Origin: Bacteroidales bacterium
GTDB lineage: Bacteria; Bacteroidota; Bacteroidia; Bacteroidales; PUMT01
NCBI GenBank assembly: GCA_007131165.1
Contig: SLRB01000333.1
Span: 1 to 35,022, forward strand
Direction of reading: 5' to 3'
Length of the DNA stretch: 35,022 nt
The notes below the pieces were generated by a model. It did not search any database, had not been told where the DNA came from, and saw only the letters and a program-made list of their open reading frames with translations. A program made the position numbers and the translations under genes. Positions within the stretch are counted from its first letter, which is position 1. Each line of letters starts with the position of its first letter. Of this stretch, positions 17,842 to 28,919 are shown piece after piece.

Positions 17842-19974
17842 TCAATATTTTTTACCCCCATTAAAGGTATAGGCTCCGGAAACCGACACGTCATGAAAGG
17901 GCAGGTCCATCTCAAGACATTGACGGGCAAAGGATTGCCGCCGGCGATAACTGTTAGATGAGTCAAACACCACAACCGAAGGCTTGACCCCCTCCAGCAA
18001 ATCCGGCAGATGCCCGGTGAACCCTGAAGATATGACCAGGATATCAATCTCTGCAGGAGCAGTGAGACAAGAAACATAGACCCGGTTGCTAAGAGCGAAG
18101 AAGATTTTTTTCCCTGCAAAACAGACAAAGCTTTTTTTAACCCCGTGTAACTGATTTTGCTCAGTGGCCGGCTTCAAAAAGAATTGTTCCTGGCTAATAA
18201 TGGAGTATCCGGAAATTCCAAAACCGGCAATCCCTGCAGCAGCCGGACGAGGTACACCGGAGGTACCGGTCTGTTCATTGTCGCCGGATATCAACAACTT
18301 TGATCTTCCCGAAACAAACCCGTAAAGTGAGTTCCGGTTGTCATTATATACTATAAAAACCTGCTGACCCGACCTCCTGAAGCTGTGTTCTGCCCTCAGC
18401 AGCAATCCGGTTCCGGCCAGTATCATCGCACAGAAGAGAAACACAGGCTTCCTTAAGAACAAGAAACAGGTGACCATTATCAAAACCCCATAAATTACCA
18501 AAACGCCCGGCAGAGTAACATAAATTCCATCTGTTTGTGAAAAGGAAAGCGAACCCACGGTGCCGGTCAGATAATTGAGCAATGCTATTGAGGTGTTGAG
18601 GACTTCAGCAAAAAGGGAACCCATTAAAGGGATGAACGAAAATCCAATAAATGCTAGTCCGCTATACAGAATTATCACAGCAAGGGGCACTGCGAAAAGG
18701 TTGGTGAGTAGAAACAGGTTTGGGAAATTGTTAAAATGGTAGATAATAAGGGGGAATATGGCCAGTTGCGCTGCGATGGATACAGTAGTCAGCGCCCATA
18801 TCCTGCCGGCTATAATATTCCTGAACCTCGCGAGAGAATAAATGGCCGGCTGATACAGCACAATACCCGCTACAGCTGCATAGGAGAGCTGAAAGCCTGC
18901 GAGGAAAAGCAGGCTGGGATTCAATAAGAGCTGGAATAGTGCCGAAGAGGCGAGAGTATTGAATATCGCGGCAGGTCTTCCAATGGATAACCCGGCAGCA
19001 ACAAAAGAAAACATGGTTGCAGACCGCGTAACTGAGGGTGAAAGACCGGTTAAAAAGGCGTATAACCATATAACCAAAACAATCACTGCCGGCCTGATGA
19101 ACCTGTAGTAACCGTTTTTCCGGAAAATGTGCAGGAACCAAAGCACCACCATATATATTATACCAACATGCAATCCCGATACCGCAAGAATATGCATCGC
19201 ACCTGATGCAGCATATGCGTCCCGCAACTCCCTGTCAAGGCCTCCCCTGTAACCCAGTATCAGTGCTCCTGCTACAGCATACTCCTTCTCTTTAATTCCT
19301 CCGTCACGCATAACACCAAGAAGACGCTCCCTGAGCCTGGAGGCATAGTTACGCATACCTCCGCCACCACCCTCACTGGTAACAAACCAACTGCCTGATG
19401 GGGCCCAGATCTCACCTCCTATCCCCATGTGCATCATATATGCCTTATAGTCAAACTCAAACGGATTACCATAATTTCTTATGGCATTAACTCTGTTTGG
19501 GAGAACAACCCTGTCGCCGCTACTGAGGGTACCAGCCAGACTGTCTTTTTCAAACCAGACCAGCAATTTACCTTTGTTTCGCTTTATCTCCCCCTGGCTT
19601 ATACAGGCAATAGGCTCTATCACAACTCTCCAGTTACGCTCCCTTTCATCAGGTGTTCCTGCCACCCTTGCAAGGAGGGCACCTCCGGCGTGTGATTGGT
19701 GCGAGGAGTATTCGCCCAGCGTTTTCATCCCCGTAAGGGAAACAGAAAAACAAAACATGAATACTGCCAGGGTAAGTCCGCTAAGCCAGCCTGCAGCATA
19801 GCCGCCTTTGCGACCGGCCAGATTAATTCCGGCTGCAAGAATGAAACTTAGTATAGATGCGGTAAGTGTTAGCGAAAGGGGCAGCGCTGCATGATGCTGA
19901 AAAACAATGCCAAGGCAGAAGGGAACAAGCAGGCGGAGCACAGGTACTCCCTTCAGTACTGCAGGGACCCCCAT
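17842..19974 (-). CDS. ComEC/Rec2-related competence protein
   Basis: DUF4131-like N-terminus, AYAASGAMHILAVSGLHVGIIYMV competence motif, multiple TMs. Confidence 0.9.
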   Translation of the reverse strand: MGVPAVLKGVPVLRLLVPFCLGIVFQHHAALPLSLTLTASILSFILAAGINLAGRKGGYAAGWLSGLTLAVFMFCFSVSLTGMKTLGEYSSHQSHAGGALLARVAGTPDERERNWRVVIEPIACISQGEIKRNKGKLLVWFEKDSLAGTLSSGDRVVLPNRVNAIRNYGNPFEFDYKAYMMHMGIGGEIWAPSGSWFVTSEGGGGGMRNYASRLRERLLGVMRDGGIKEKEYAVAGALILGYRGGLDRELRDAYAASGAMHILAVSGLHVGIIYMVVLWFLHIFRKNGYYRFIRPAVIVLVIWLYAFLTGLSPSVTRSATMFSFVAAGLSIGRPAAIFNTLASSALFQLLLNPSLLFLAGFQLSYAAVAGIVLYQPAIYSLARFRNIIAGRIWALTTVSIAAQLAIFPLIIYHFNNFPNLFLLTNLFAVPLAVIILYSGLAFIGFSFIPLMGSLFAEVLNTSIALLNYLTGTVGSLSFSQTDGIYVTLPGVLVIYGVLIMVTCFLFLRKPVFLFCAMILAGTGLLLRAEHSFRRSGQQVFIVYNDNRNSLYGFVSGRSKLLISGDNEQTGTSGVPRPAAAGIAGFGISGYSIISQEQFFLKPATEQNQLHGVKKSFVCFAGKKIFFALSNRVYVSCLTAPAEIDILVISSGFTGHLPDLLEGVKPSVVVFDSSNSYRRRQSFARQCLEMDLPFHDVSVSGAYTFNGGKKY

Positions 19975-20056
19975 AATAATTAGTATTGGTTACCACTCTT
20001 AAATAAAGTTAGTGAAAACCAAGGTATAAATCAATTAAAAACGGATAAAAGTAAAA

Positions 20057-20608
20057 TCAGAGGTGTTTAACCCTGTACTTAACATCCACTTTACCTTTAC
20101 TTATTGAGGTCAGCTTTCTTTTCAGCAGCCTTTTTTTCAGGGGAGAAATACGGTCGGTAAAAAGCTTACCCTCAAGGTGGTCATATTCATGCTGTATTAT
20201 CCTGGCTGCAATGCCTTCAAAATAGTCTTCGCGGTAATTGAATTCCCTGTCACAGTACCTTATCCGGATGGCTTCCTCCCTGTCAATATCCTCCCTGATT
20301 TCGGGTATGCTAAGGCAGCCTTCATTGTAGGTACTTATGGCTCCTTCATAGGAAATAATAGTGGGGTTGATGAACACCTTTTTGAAACCCTTCAGTGAAG
20401 CATCATCCTCTTCAAGCGGAGAAGCGTCAATAACGAAAATCCTGAGAGATTTTCCAACCTGGGGGGCTGCAAGTCCAACCCCTTCGCTCTGGTACATGGT
20501 TTCAAACAGTGATACTATCAGTTCATCGAGCCCCGGGAAATCCTCGGGGATTTCTGAAGCTACTTTTCGCAACACGGGTGAACCGTATAAAAAAACGGGT
20601 AATACCAT
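20057..20608 (-). CDS. def: Peptide deformylase
   Basis: GVGLAAPQVG, EGCLSIP, QHEYDHLEG motifs. Start probably at MVLPVFLYG rather than the ORF-track start 20632, which overlaps ruvX. Confidence 0.95.
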   Translation of the reverse strand: MVLPVFLYGSPVLRKVASEIPEDFPGLDELIVSLFETMYQSEGVGLAAPQVGKSLRIFVIDASPLEEDDASLKGFKKVFINPTIISYEGAISTYNEGCLSIPEIREDIDREEAIRIRYCDREFNYREDYFEGIAARIIQHEYDHLEGKLFTDRISPLKKRLLKRKLTSISKGKVDVKYRVKHL

Positions 20609-20612
20609 CATG

Positions 20613-21038
20613 TTAAATATTTTTGCTGTCAATAAATGACTGCAACATTATCACGGCGCTTATCCTGTCGATAGCAGACTTGTTTTTTCTGGCCTTCTTT
20701 CCCGCGCCTGCGTCAATCATGGCCTGGAATGCCATTTTGGAAGTAAAGCGCTCATCAACGCGCTTTACAGGAATTCCCGGATACCGTTCCCTGAGTTTTT
20801 TCACAAAAGGCTCAATGAACCTGACAGATTCTGAGGGATTATTGTTCATTTGAACAGGATGACCTACTACAAAAAGATCTACCCTTTCGTTCTGCAAATA
20901 CTGGTCAATATATTCAAAGGCTTTGGATATATGTACCGTATCCAGTCCGGTTGCAATAATTCCAAGAGGATCTGAAACAGCCAGCCCCACTCTCTTCTGC
21001 CCTACATCCAGCCCTATTAATCTGCCCATATGAAACAT
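20613..21038 (-). CDS. ruvX: RuvX/YqgF family Holliday junction resolvase-like protein
   Basis: RLIGLDVGQKRVGLAVSDPLGIIA, VVGHPVQMN, VDERFTSK. Confidence 0.92.
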   Translation of the reverse strand: MFHMGRLIGLDVGQKRVGLAVSDPLGIIATGLDTVHISKAFEYIDQYLQNERVDLFVVGHPVQMNNNPSESVRFIEPFVKKLRERYPGIPVKRVDERFTSKMAFQAMIDAGAGKKARKNKSAIDRISAVIMLQSFIDSKNI

Positions 21039-21090
21039 ATTGAAGCTTCACTGCAAAAATACGATTTATTTGCCGTAAACCCTCAACTCA

Positions 21091-22104
21091 CTAAATTACC
21101 GGATATTTCTTAATTATTTCTTCGGGCTTCATAAGAATATCAACATATTGGGCTCTGGAATAGGCAAACGGATCGCTTATGGATGCCTTGGATAGCTTGC
21201 CCCTGAAATCGCCGATAGAACTGTACGATTTTGATTCCATCCATTGTTCAAGCTCGGAGAGCATGGTTTTAATATGTGCAGGCTTGTTCTTGTATAATGC
21301 ACTTACTACCTGTACACAATCAGCGCCCGCCAGGATCATTCTGGCAACATCCTTTCCGCTGTAAATACCGGTATTGCCACAAATACTGGCTTTAACATGA
21401 TCATACAGCATACCGGTAAACCTGAGCGACAGCCTGTAATCTCCCTCACGGCTAAGAAAGAAAGGGAAAACGTGTTTTTGATCATCAACATCAATATCAG
21501 GCTGAAACAACCTGTTGAACAGTACAAAACCGTTCACGCCAATCTTGTCCATTTCCGATACTACATATACCGGATTTGAATAAAATGGACCGAGTTTAAC
21601 GCCTACAGGTATGCTCACCACTTTGCGCACGGCCCTGAGAATATCCAGTTGCTGGTTTTCGATGGCTGCAGCATCAGTACCGGCATCTTTCGGAACCGCA
21701 TAAAAGTTCAGCTCAATACCATCAACTCCGGTATCCTGGATCAGTTGGGCATATTCTACCCATGTCTCTTTATATACAGCATTAAGGCTTGCTATGAGAG
21801 GTATGGAAAGAGTTTCCCTGGCTTTTTCCAATTCAAGCAAATACTCCTTTGGACCTCCATGCTCGAGATTTGGATGGATACTTGTCATTTCAGCATGCCT
21901 CTCATCAAATTCGTGGAGCGATTCGTTCATCTGTATCCTCTCATACTGAATCTGCTCTTCGAAAAGTGATTTGTACACGATAGCAGATGCTCCGGCTTTT
22001 TCAAGCTGAACAAGAGTTTCAGGGTTCTGTGATAAATTACATGCACCGACAACAAGGGGGTTCTTCACCTCGATGCCCATAAATCTGGTTTTAAGATCAG
22101 CCAT
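21091..22104 (-). CDS. Dihydroorotate dehydrogenase-like protein
   Basis: GIEVKNPLVVGACNLSQNPE, VKLGPFYSNP, GKDVARMILAGADCVQVVSALYKN FMN-barrel motifs. Confidence 0.88.
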   Translation of the reverse strand: MADLKTRFMGIEVKNPLVVGACNLSQNPETLVQLEKAGASAIVYKSLFEEQIQYERIQMNESLHEFDERHAEMTSIHPNLEHGGPKEYLLELEKARETLSIPLIASLNAVYKETWVEYAQLIQDTGVDGIELNFYAVPKDAGTDAAAIENQQLDILRAVRKVVSIPVGVKLGPFYSNPVYVVSEMDKIGVNGFVLFNRLFQPDIDVDDQKHVFPFFLSREGDYRLSLRFTGMLYDHVKASICGNTGIYSGKDVARMILAGADCVQVVSALYKNKPAHIKTMLSELEQWMESKSYSSIGDFRGKLSKASISDPFAYSRAQYVDILMKPEEIIKKYPVI

Positions 22105-22163
22105 ATTTTCAATATTTAATTAAACAATTCTAACCAGATAACAATTTACAACAATCTTGGTTC

Positions 22164-22202
22164 AAAAAAAAGCGGCCTCATTAATGAGGCCGCTTTTTTT
22201 TG
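22164..22202 (-). terminator. Intrinsic terminator, likely for the pyruvate:ferredoxin oxidoreductase gene (usable on both strands)
   Basis: AAAAAAAGCGGCCTCATTAATGAGGCCGCTTTTTTTT perfect hairpin. Confidence 0.9.
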
Positions 22203-22217
22203 AACGTTATACTGATG

Positions 22218-25200
22218 TTATACCTTAGAAAAATCCATTGAGGCCATCCTGACGTAACTCTGGTACCTCCATTTTGCATTCTCCTCTGCTGCCTTGAACA
22301 GTTCTGCTGCAGCATCGGGGAAAGCTTTCTGCAGAGAAGTATACCTTACTTCCGATTTCAGGAAATCCTGGAACTTGCTCCAGTCAGGTTCCTTGGAGTC
22401 AAGTACAAAGGGATTCTTTCCTTCCTCCTCAAGCATTGGGTTATATCTCCAGTTGGTCCAGTAACCCGCCTCAACAGCGCGCTTACTTTCTTCCATGGTT
22501 TTGCCCATTCCATCCCTTAACCCGTGGTTGATGCAGGGTGAATATGCAATGATAACCGATGGACCCGGATATGCCTCAGCTTCCTTAACTGCTTTGAAAA
22601 ACTGTGCCTGGCTTGCTCCAAGTGCAACCTGTGCTACGTAAACGTATCCATAGCTCAAAGCCATTATGCCAAGGTCTTTTTTACGGATTCTCTTACCTGC
22701 AGCTGCAAACTTGGCTACCGCACCAATAGGTGTTGACTTCGAAGCCTGGCCGCCCGTATTACTGTAAACCTCGGTATCCATTACAAGCATATTAATATTG
22801 TCGCCCGAAGCGATCACATGATCGAGTCCTCCATAGCCTATATCGTAAGCCCAGCCGTCGCCGCCAAATACCCACACTGACTTCTTGACAAGATATTGTT
22901 TAAGCTTCATGATCTCTACCGATATCTCGTCCTTCTGACCCTTAAGGGCGTCCTTGACTTTTTCTGAAGCTGCCCTGGACTTCTCACCGTCTTCTTTATT
23001 CTCCAGCCACTCATTAAAGGCTTCCTTAATTTCTGATGATGGATTACCTTCCAGGGCCTTTTTCATAAGCCCTTCAATCCGCAATCGCATCTGCCTCACG
23101 CCCAAAAACATTCCGTAGCCATATTCTGCATTGTCTTCAAACAGTGAATTGGCCCAGGCAGGACCATGGCCGTTGGTGTTTACAGTATAGGGTGTCGACG
23201 GAGCCGATCCACCATATATCGATGAACATCCTGTTGCGTTGGCCACCATCATCCTGTCGCCATACAACTGGGTTATCAGCTTAATATAGGGGGTTTCACC
23301 ACAACCTGCGCACGCGCCGGAAAATTCAAATAACGGTTGTGCAAACTGGCTGTTCTTGACTGACTTGTCTTTTTCGAGAACTGTATCCTTATACCCTACC
23401 TTGTTATGCATGTACTCCCAACGCTCATCCTCAATCATCTGCGATTCAAGGGATTGCATCTCGAGAGCCTTGGTCTTTGAGGGACATACGTCCACACAGT
23501 TACCGCAACCTGTACAGTCAAGGGGACTGATCTGCATACGGTACTGGTATTCCTTGGTGCCTCCTATGCCCTTTATGGTTTCGGTACCTTCAGGTGCATT
23601 CTTTACTTCATCCTCTGTCAGCAGGAAAGGCCTTATAACAGCATGGGGACAAACATATGCACACTGGTTGCACTGTATACAATTCTCAGGGATCCATTTT
23701 GGCACATGAACTGCAATACCGCGTTTTTCATAAGCAGTAGTGCCTGCGGGGAATGTTCCGTCCTCACGTCCCACGAATGCACTTACCGGCAGGCTGTCGC
23801 CATTCTGTGCGTTGATCGGTTCCATGATGTTCTTGATGAAGTCGGGTATATCCCTTTTGTCCTCCTTTGTAGCTTCATCAAGGTTTTTCCAGTCGGCCGG
23901 TATGTCAATCCTGATCACATCTCCACCACGATCTACTGCGGCATTATTCATGGCAACAATTTCTTCGCCTTTCATGCCGAACGACTTGACAATTGCTTTC
24001 TTCATTTCGTCAACCGCCTTCTCATAAGGAATGACATTTGAAATCTTAAAGAACGCCGATTGCATTATGGTATTGGTCCTGCCGCCCAGGCCGATCTCTT
24101 CGGCTATGCTTGTGGCATTTATCATATAGAACTGAATATCATTTTCAGCCATATATTTTTTCATTCTCGCAGGAAGCTTATTCTTGGTCTCCTCTACATC
24201 CCATATACTGTTCAGCAGGAATGTGCCACCTTTTTTCAGCCCTTTCAGCAGATCATATTTTTCAAGATATGCGGGTACGTGGCATGCAACAAAATCGGCA
24301 GAATTTACCAGATAGGGCGACCGTATTGGTGTGTCGCCAAAACGGAGGTGCGATACTGTTATACCGCCAGATTTCTTTGAATCATATGCAAAGTATGCCT
24401 GTGCAAATTTGTCGGTTGTATCTCCTATTATTATGATTGAATTTTTGTTGGCGCCAACAGTACCATCCGCCCCTATACCGAAAAACTTGGCAGCATAATT
24501 GCCTTCGGGTGATACATCAATTTCAGGCAAAAGTGGAAGTGACCGGAAAGTAACGTCGTCAGTAATTCCAACGGTAAATCTGTTTTTTGGTTCGGGAAGT
24601 TGAAGGTTCTCATAAACAGAGAGTATCATTGCAGGAGTGGTATCCTTCGAGCTAAGTCCGTAACGTCCTCCGACTATCACAGGTGCATCAGATTGTCCGT
24701 AAAACAGATCTTTTACATCAAGATAAAGGGGTTCGCCATTAGCTCCGGGCTCCTTGGTCCTGTCAAGCACAGCAATCCTTTTTACCGTTTCAGGGAGCAC
24801 TTTCATAAAATACTTTGAGGAAAAGGGACGGTACAGATGCACTGAGATCAGTCCGGCTTTTCCACCCTTACTGTTGATATAATCAACCGTTTCCTTAATT
24901 GTTTCGGTAATCGAACCCATTGCAACCACAATATCAGTTGCGTCGGGGGCCCCGTAATAGGTAAACGGATGGTATTCCCTGCCGGTGATCTTTGTGATCT
25001 CCTTCATATATTCATCAACAACGTCGGGAACAACATCATAGAATTTATTCGCTGCTTCGCGTGACTGGAAGTAGATATCGGGGTTCTGCGCGGTACCCCT
25101 GGTAACAGGATGCTCAGGGTTAAGGGCTCTTTCCCTGAATGCCTGGACAGCATCCATGTCCAGAAGTTTTGCCATTTCTTCCTGATCGCATGGCTCAACC

Positions 25201-25751
25201 TTCTGTATCTCGTGTGAAGTACGGAAACCGTCAAAGAAATGGAGAAATGGCACTCTTGTCTTGATTGAAGCAAGGTGTGCAACTGCACCTATATCCATAA
25301 TTTCCTGTACACTGCCGGTAGCAAGGAGTGCAAAGCCGGTTTGACGAGTACTCATAACATCACTATGATCGCCAAATATTGATAGTGCCTGTGCAGCAAG
25401 GCTCCTGGCACTTACATGGAAAACACCGGGCAACAGTTCTCCCGATATTTTATACATATTTGGTATCATAAGCAGCAGGCCCTGTGAGGCAGTAAACGTT
25501 GTTGTCAGTGCACCTGACTGGAGCGAGCCGTGAACGGCACCGGCAGCACCGCCTTCTGATTGCATTTCTACAACCTTCAGAACCTCACCGAAAATATTCT
25601 TTCTTTCTTTTGCTGCCCACTCATCAACATTCTCAGCCATATTCGATGAGGGAGTAATCGGATAGATAGCAGCAACTTCACTGAACATATATGCAACATG
25701 TGCCGCCGCATAGTTCCCGTCGCAAGTAATGAATTTTTTCTTCTTTGTCAT
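22218..25751 (-). CDS. nifJ: Pyruvate:ferredoxin (flavodoxin) oxidoreductase
   Basis: 1177 aa; YPITPSSNMAE, two 4Fe-4S motifs (CIQCNQCAYVCPH; CTGCGNCVDVCPSK), TPP domain ACAGCGETPYIKL / GGDGWAYDIGYGGLDH. Confidence 0.97.
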   Translation of the reverse strand: MTKKKKFITCDGNYAAAHVAYMFSEVAAIYPITPSSNMAENVDEWAAKERKNIFGEVLKVVEMQSEGGAAGAVHGSLQSGALTTTFTASQGLLLMIPNMYKISGELLPGVFHVSARSLAAQALSIFGDHSDVMSTRQTGFALLATGSVQEIMDIGAVAHLASIKTRVPFLHFFDGFRTSHEIQKVEPCDQEEMAKLLDMDAVQAFRERALNPEHPVTRGTAQNPDIYFQSREAANKFYDVVPDVVDEYMKEITKITGREYHPFTYYGAPDATDIVVAMGSITETIKETVDYINSKGGKAGLISVHLYRPFSSKYFMKVLPETVKRIAVLDRTKEPGANGEPLYLDVKDLFYGQSDAPVIVGGRYGLSSKDTTPAMILSVYENLQLPEPKNRFTVGITDDVTFRSLPLLPEIDVSPEGNYAAKFFGIGADGTVGANKNSIIIIGDTTDKFAQAYFAYDSKKSGGITVSHLRFGDTPIRSPYLVNSADFVACHVPAYLEKYDLLKGLKKGGTFLLNSIWDVEETKNKLPARMKKYMAENDIQFYMINATSIAEEIGLGGRTNTIMQSAFFKISNVIPYEKAVDEMKKAIVKSFGMKGEEIVAMNNAAVDRGGDVIRIDIPADWKNLDEATKEDKRDIPDFIKNIMEPINAQNGDSLPVSAFVGREDGTFPAGTTAYEKRGIAVHVPKWIPENCIQCNQCAYVCPHAVIRPFLLTEDEVKNAPEGTETIKGIGGTKEYQYRMQISPLDCTGCGNCVDVCPSKTKALEMQSLESQMIEDERWEYMHNKVGYKDTVLEKDKSVKNSQFAQPLFEFSGACAGCGETPYIKLITQLYGDRMMVANATGCSSIYGGSAPSTPYTVNTNGHGPAWANSLFEDNAEYGYGMFLGVRQMRLRIEGLMKKALEGNPSSEIKEAFNEWLENKEDGEKSRAASEKVKDALKGQKDEISVEIMKLKQYLVKKSVWVFGGDGWAYDIGYGGLDHVIASGDNINMLVMDTEVYSNTGGQASKSTPIGAVAKFAAAGKRIRKKDLGIMALSYGYVYVAQVALGASQAQFFKAVKEAEAYPGPSVIIAYSPCINHGLRDGMGKTMEESKRAVEAGYWTNWRYNPMLEEEGKNPFVLDSKEPDWSKFQDFLKSEVRYTSLQKAFPDAAAELFKAAEENAKWRYQSYVRMASMDFSKV

Positions 25752-25978
25752 ATTTGTAATTCAATTAGTTGGTTAGTAGTATCGTAATTGGTTTGTTCAT
25801 GGTCATTTTTTTACCGGAAACCCGGCGACCAGCAAAAATATAAAATTGAGAAAAAAAATTACATGACATTGCTCATAATGATTCCTGGCGCTGACAGAAA
25901 TCATTACGGGAAATTGGCATAACTGAGTTTCTGCTGAATGCTTCAAATACCAGGAAGTGACCTTGACCCGCCAGTATT

Positions 25979-27634
25979 TTATTCACTGTTCATGGAAATC
26001 AGGAACTCTTCGTTTGATTTTGTTTTAGAGACACGGTCACGCAGAAATTCCATCGACTCAACAGGGTTCATATCAGACAGGTAGTTGCGGAGTATCCATA
26101 TCTTGTTCATCATCTCCTTGTCAAGAAGGAGGTCTTCTCTCCTTGTGCTTGAAAGGTTAACGTCAACTGAAGGATAAATACGCTTGTTCGACAACCTCCT
26201 GTCAAGCTGCAACTCCATATTGCCCGTACCCTTGAATTCTTCGAATATCACATCGTCCATCTTTGAACCGGTTTCGGTCAAAGCAGTAGCAAGTATTGTG
26301 AGTGAACCTCCATGTTCGATATTCCTGGCAGCCCCGAAGAACCTTTTGGGTTTTTGCAGTGCATTTGCATCAACACCTCCCGAGAGGACCTTACCTGAAG
26401 CAGGAGAAACAGTATTAAAAGCCCTGGCAAGCCTGGTTATGGAATCGAGCAAAATAACTACATCATGCCCGCACTCAACCAGACGCTTGGCTTTCTCAAT
26501 AACCATGTTAGCAACCCTGACATGCCTTTCAGCAGGCTCATCGAAGGTTGACGAAATGACCTCGCCCTTTACACTTCTTGCCATGTCGGTCACCTCTTCC
26601 GGGCGCTCGTCAATCAGCAGAACCATCAAATAAACTTCAGGGTGATTTGCCGCAATTGCATTTGCAACTTCTTTAAGCAAAACGGTCTTCCCTGTTTTGG
26701 GCTGTGCCACTATCAATCCCCTCTGTCCTTTGCCAATGGGTGCAAAAAGATCAACTACACGCGCAGACAAACTATTGCTTTTCTCGCTTACCAGGGTAAA
26801 TTTCTGATCGGGGAAAAGAGGGGTAAGATAGTCAAAAGGCACCCTGTCTCTGATAAAATCGGGGGTCCGGCCGTTGATCTGCTCCACTTTTATCAGCGGA
26901 AAATATTTCTCTCCATCTTTTGGGGGGCGTATTGTCCCCTGAACCGTGTCACCGGTTTTCAGTCCGAATAACTTTATCTGCGACTGCGATACATATACGT
27001 CATCGGGGGAGTTAAGATAATTATAATCGGACGATCTGAGGAAGCCATAACCATCGGGCATTATTTCCAGCAGTCCCGAAGCCGATATAATTCCGTCAAA
27101 ATCATATTCACGGCCGGCACTCTTTCTTTCATGCTGCTGCTTTTTATAAAAGCCTTCCTTTGCATGCCTTTCGGGTTGAGCTGGTTTCTCTTCATCCCTG
27201 GCATGCGGCCGGGGCTTCCCGCCTCCATGCTGTTTTGCGGGAACGGACTCCTTTTCGGCTTTAGCCGGTTTCTCCTGTGTTACGGGAGCATTAGCTTTGG
27301 GGCTGCCGGACTTGGCAGCGCCCGCCCCTGGTAACGAGGTTTCCTCCCGGGTTTTTGCTCCTGTGGATTTACTCTCAGGAGCCTGTTCTTCTTCTTTTTT
27401 CTTTTTATGCTTTGGAGGTCTTCCCCGCCTTTTCCCGGTAGCCTGCCCCTGACCGGCTGATGCTTTTTTACTTTTCTCAACATCTTTTTCTGAAGTGTTG
27501 ATCGCCTGCTGATCAAGTATCTTATAAATCAGGTCTTGCTTCTTAAGTGATTCGACGCGTTTAATTTTCAGCTCCTTGGCAATCTCACGAAGCTCAGGAA
27601 CAAGTTTCTTGTTCAATTCAAGAATATCGTACAT
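25979..27634 (-). CDS. rho: Transcription termination factor Rho with charged N-terminal insertion
   Basis: [20 protein letters not shown]-loop, [34 protein letters not shown]; Lys/Pro/Glu-rich region after the N-terminal domain. Confidence 0.96.
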   Translation of the reverse strand: MYDILELNKKLVPELREIAKELKIKRVESLKKQDLIYKILDQQAINTSEKDVEKSKKASAGQGQATGKRRGRPPKHKKKKEEEQAPESKSTGAKTREETSLPGAGAAKSGSPKANAPVTQEKPAKAEKESVPAKQHGGGKPRPHARDEEKPAQPERHAKEGFYKKQQHERKSAGREYDFDGIISASGLLEIMPDGYGFLRSSDYNYLNSPDDVYVSQSQIKLFGLKTGDTVQGTIRPPKDGEKYFPLIKVEQINGRTPDFIRDRVPFDYLTPLFPDQKFTLVSEKSNSLSARVVDLFAPIGKGQRGLIVAQPKTGKTVLLKEVANAIAANHPEVYLMVLLIDERPEEVTDMARSVKGEVISSTFDEPAERHVRVANMVIEKAKRLVECGHDVVILLDSITRLARAFNTVSPASGKVLSGGVDANALQKPKRFFGAARNIEHGGSLTILATALTETGSKMDDVIFEEFKGTGNMELQLDRRLSNKRIYPSVDVNLSSTRREDLLLDKEMMNKIWILRNYLSDMNPVESMEFLRDRVSKTKSNEEFLISMNSE

Positions 27635-28001
27635 TTGTTTATATGGAATTAATGAATAATTGTATGTTATTATGATAAAGACCGGGTATTGGTATCCGGT
27701 ATCCGGTATCAGATAAGGGAATTATGTATTTGCCGTGCAATAGTGGAAATATTTTGCAATAATACGTATTTCGGAAGATTAATCAAAAAGCAGCGAAAAA
27801 AAAAATTAATTTTTGATTGTGTATTACTTTTTTATGGAACTTATAACTAAGTTTGCTTCTGCAGACAAAGTTAAGGTATTTTCTTTAATTCAAAAAATTA
27901 AGTTTCACAAACTGGTCATCACTTATATTTTATACTTGGGTTGCAACTTTCACTTCTGGTTTTTCGTAAATACCTTTTAATGAACTAAACTCTCAACTTG
28001 A

Positions 28002-28862
28002 ATGAGGCAGCTAAAGATCATCAAACAGGTAACCAACAGGGAAACACCCTCACTTGACAAGTATTTGCATGAAATTGCAAAAGTCGAGCTGATATCTGCC
28101 GAAGAAGAGGTTGAACTTGCCCGAAGAATCCGGAACGGCGATGAGAAAGCTCTCAACCTGCTGATCAAGGCCAATCTCAGATTTGTTGTCTCTGTTTCAA
28201 AACAATATCAGAATCAGGGCTTAAGCCTTCCTGATCTCATCAATGAGGGGAACCTTGGGCTCATCAAGGCGGCACAGAGGTTTGACGAAACAAGGGGGTT
28301 TAAATTCATTTCATACGCGGTATGGTGGATCAGGCAATCAATATTGCAGGCCCTTGCAGAACAGGCAAGGATAGTGAGACTGCCCCTCAACAAGATCGGC
28401 TATATTAACAAAATCAACCGCACTTTCTCTGAACTTGAACAAAAATATGAAAGAGAACCCTCGGTGCTTGAGATAGCACACGCACTTGAACTGGCTCCGA
28501 AAGATGTTAAAGAATCACTTAAAACATCCGGCCGGCACGTTTCAATGGATGCTCCGCTAAGTCCAGATGAGGAAGGCAATATGTACGATGTTCTGCTAAC
28601 CGACAATATTCCTGAGCCCGACCGTGAACTTCTTAATGAATCATTAAGGAAGGAGATTGAACGGGCACTTTCGACATTAACATACCGTGAAGCCAATATA
28701 GTGAGACTCTATTTTGGCTTAAACGGCAAACATCCGCATACTCTCGAAGAGATCGGTGAGGCCTTCAACCTGACAAGGGAAAGGGTCAGGCAGATTAAGG
28801 AGAAAGCAATCAAGCGGCTTAAGCATTCCACAAAAAACAAAATACTGAAAACATATTTGTAG
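28002..28862 (+). CDS. rpoD: RNA polymerase primary sigma factor (sigma-70, short Bacteroidetes form)
   Basis: [57 protein letters not shown]; region 4 [19 protein letters not shown]. Confidence 0.95.
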   Translation: MRQLKIIKQVTNRETPSLDKYLHEIAKVELISAEEEVELARRIRNGDEKALNLLIKANLRFVVSVSKQYQNQGLSLPDLINEGNLGLIKAAQRFDETRGFKFISYAVWWIRQSILQALAEQARIVRLPLNKIGYINKINRTFSELEQKYEREPSVLEIAHALELAPKDVKESLKTSGRHVSMDAPLSPDEEGNMYDVLLTDNIPEPDRELLNESLRKEIERALSTLTYREANIVRLYFGLNGKHPHTLEEIGEAFNLTRERVRQIKEKAIKRLKHSTKNKILKTYL

Positions 28863-28919
28863 ATCACCCTTATTTCCGGGCTGTTTTTTTACCGGATTCA
28901 ACATAAAAATATCCTTTAA

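Noticed and set aside
23356-24436. Plus-strand ORFs antisense to the pyruvate:ferredoxin oxidoreductase gene
   Set aside because: Opposite a clearly conserved 1177-aa gene; no recognisable domains.
27000-27560. Unusual Lys/Pro/Glu-rich insertion in Rho as a novel domain
   Set aside because: Low-complexity insertions in Rho are known in Bacteroidetes and other high-variation Rho lineages; unremarkable without further evidence.
27691-27711. Tandem GGTATCC x3
   Set aside because: Very short tandem repeat upstream of rho; too small to support function.
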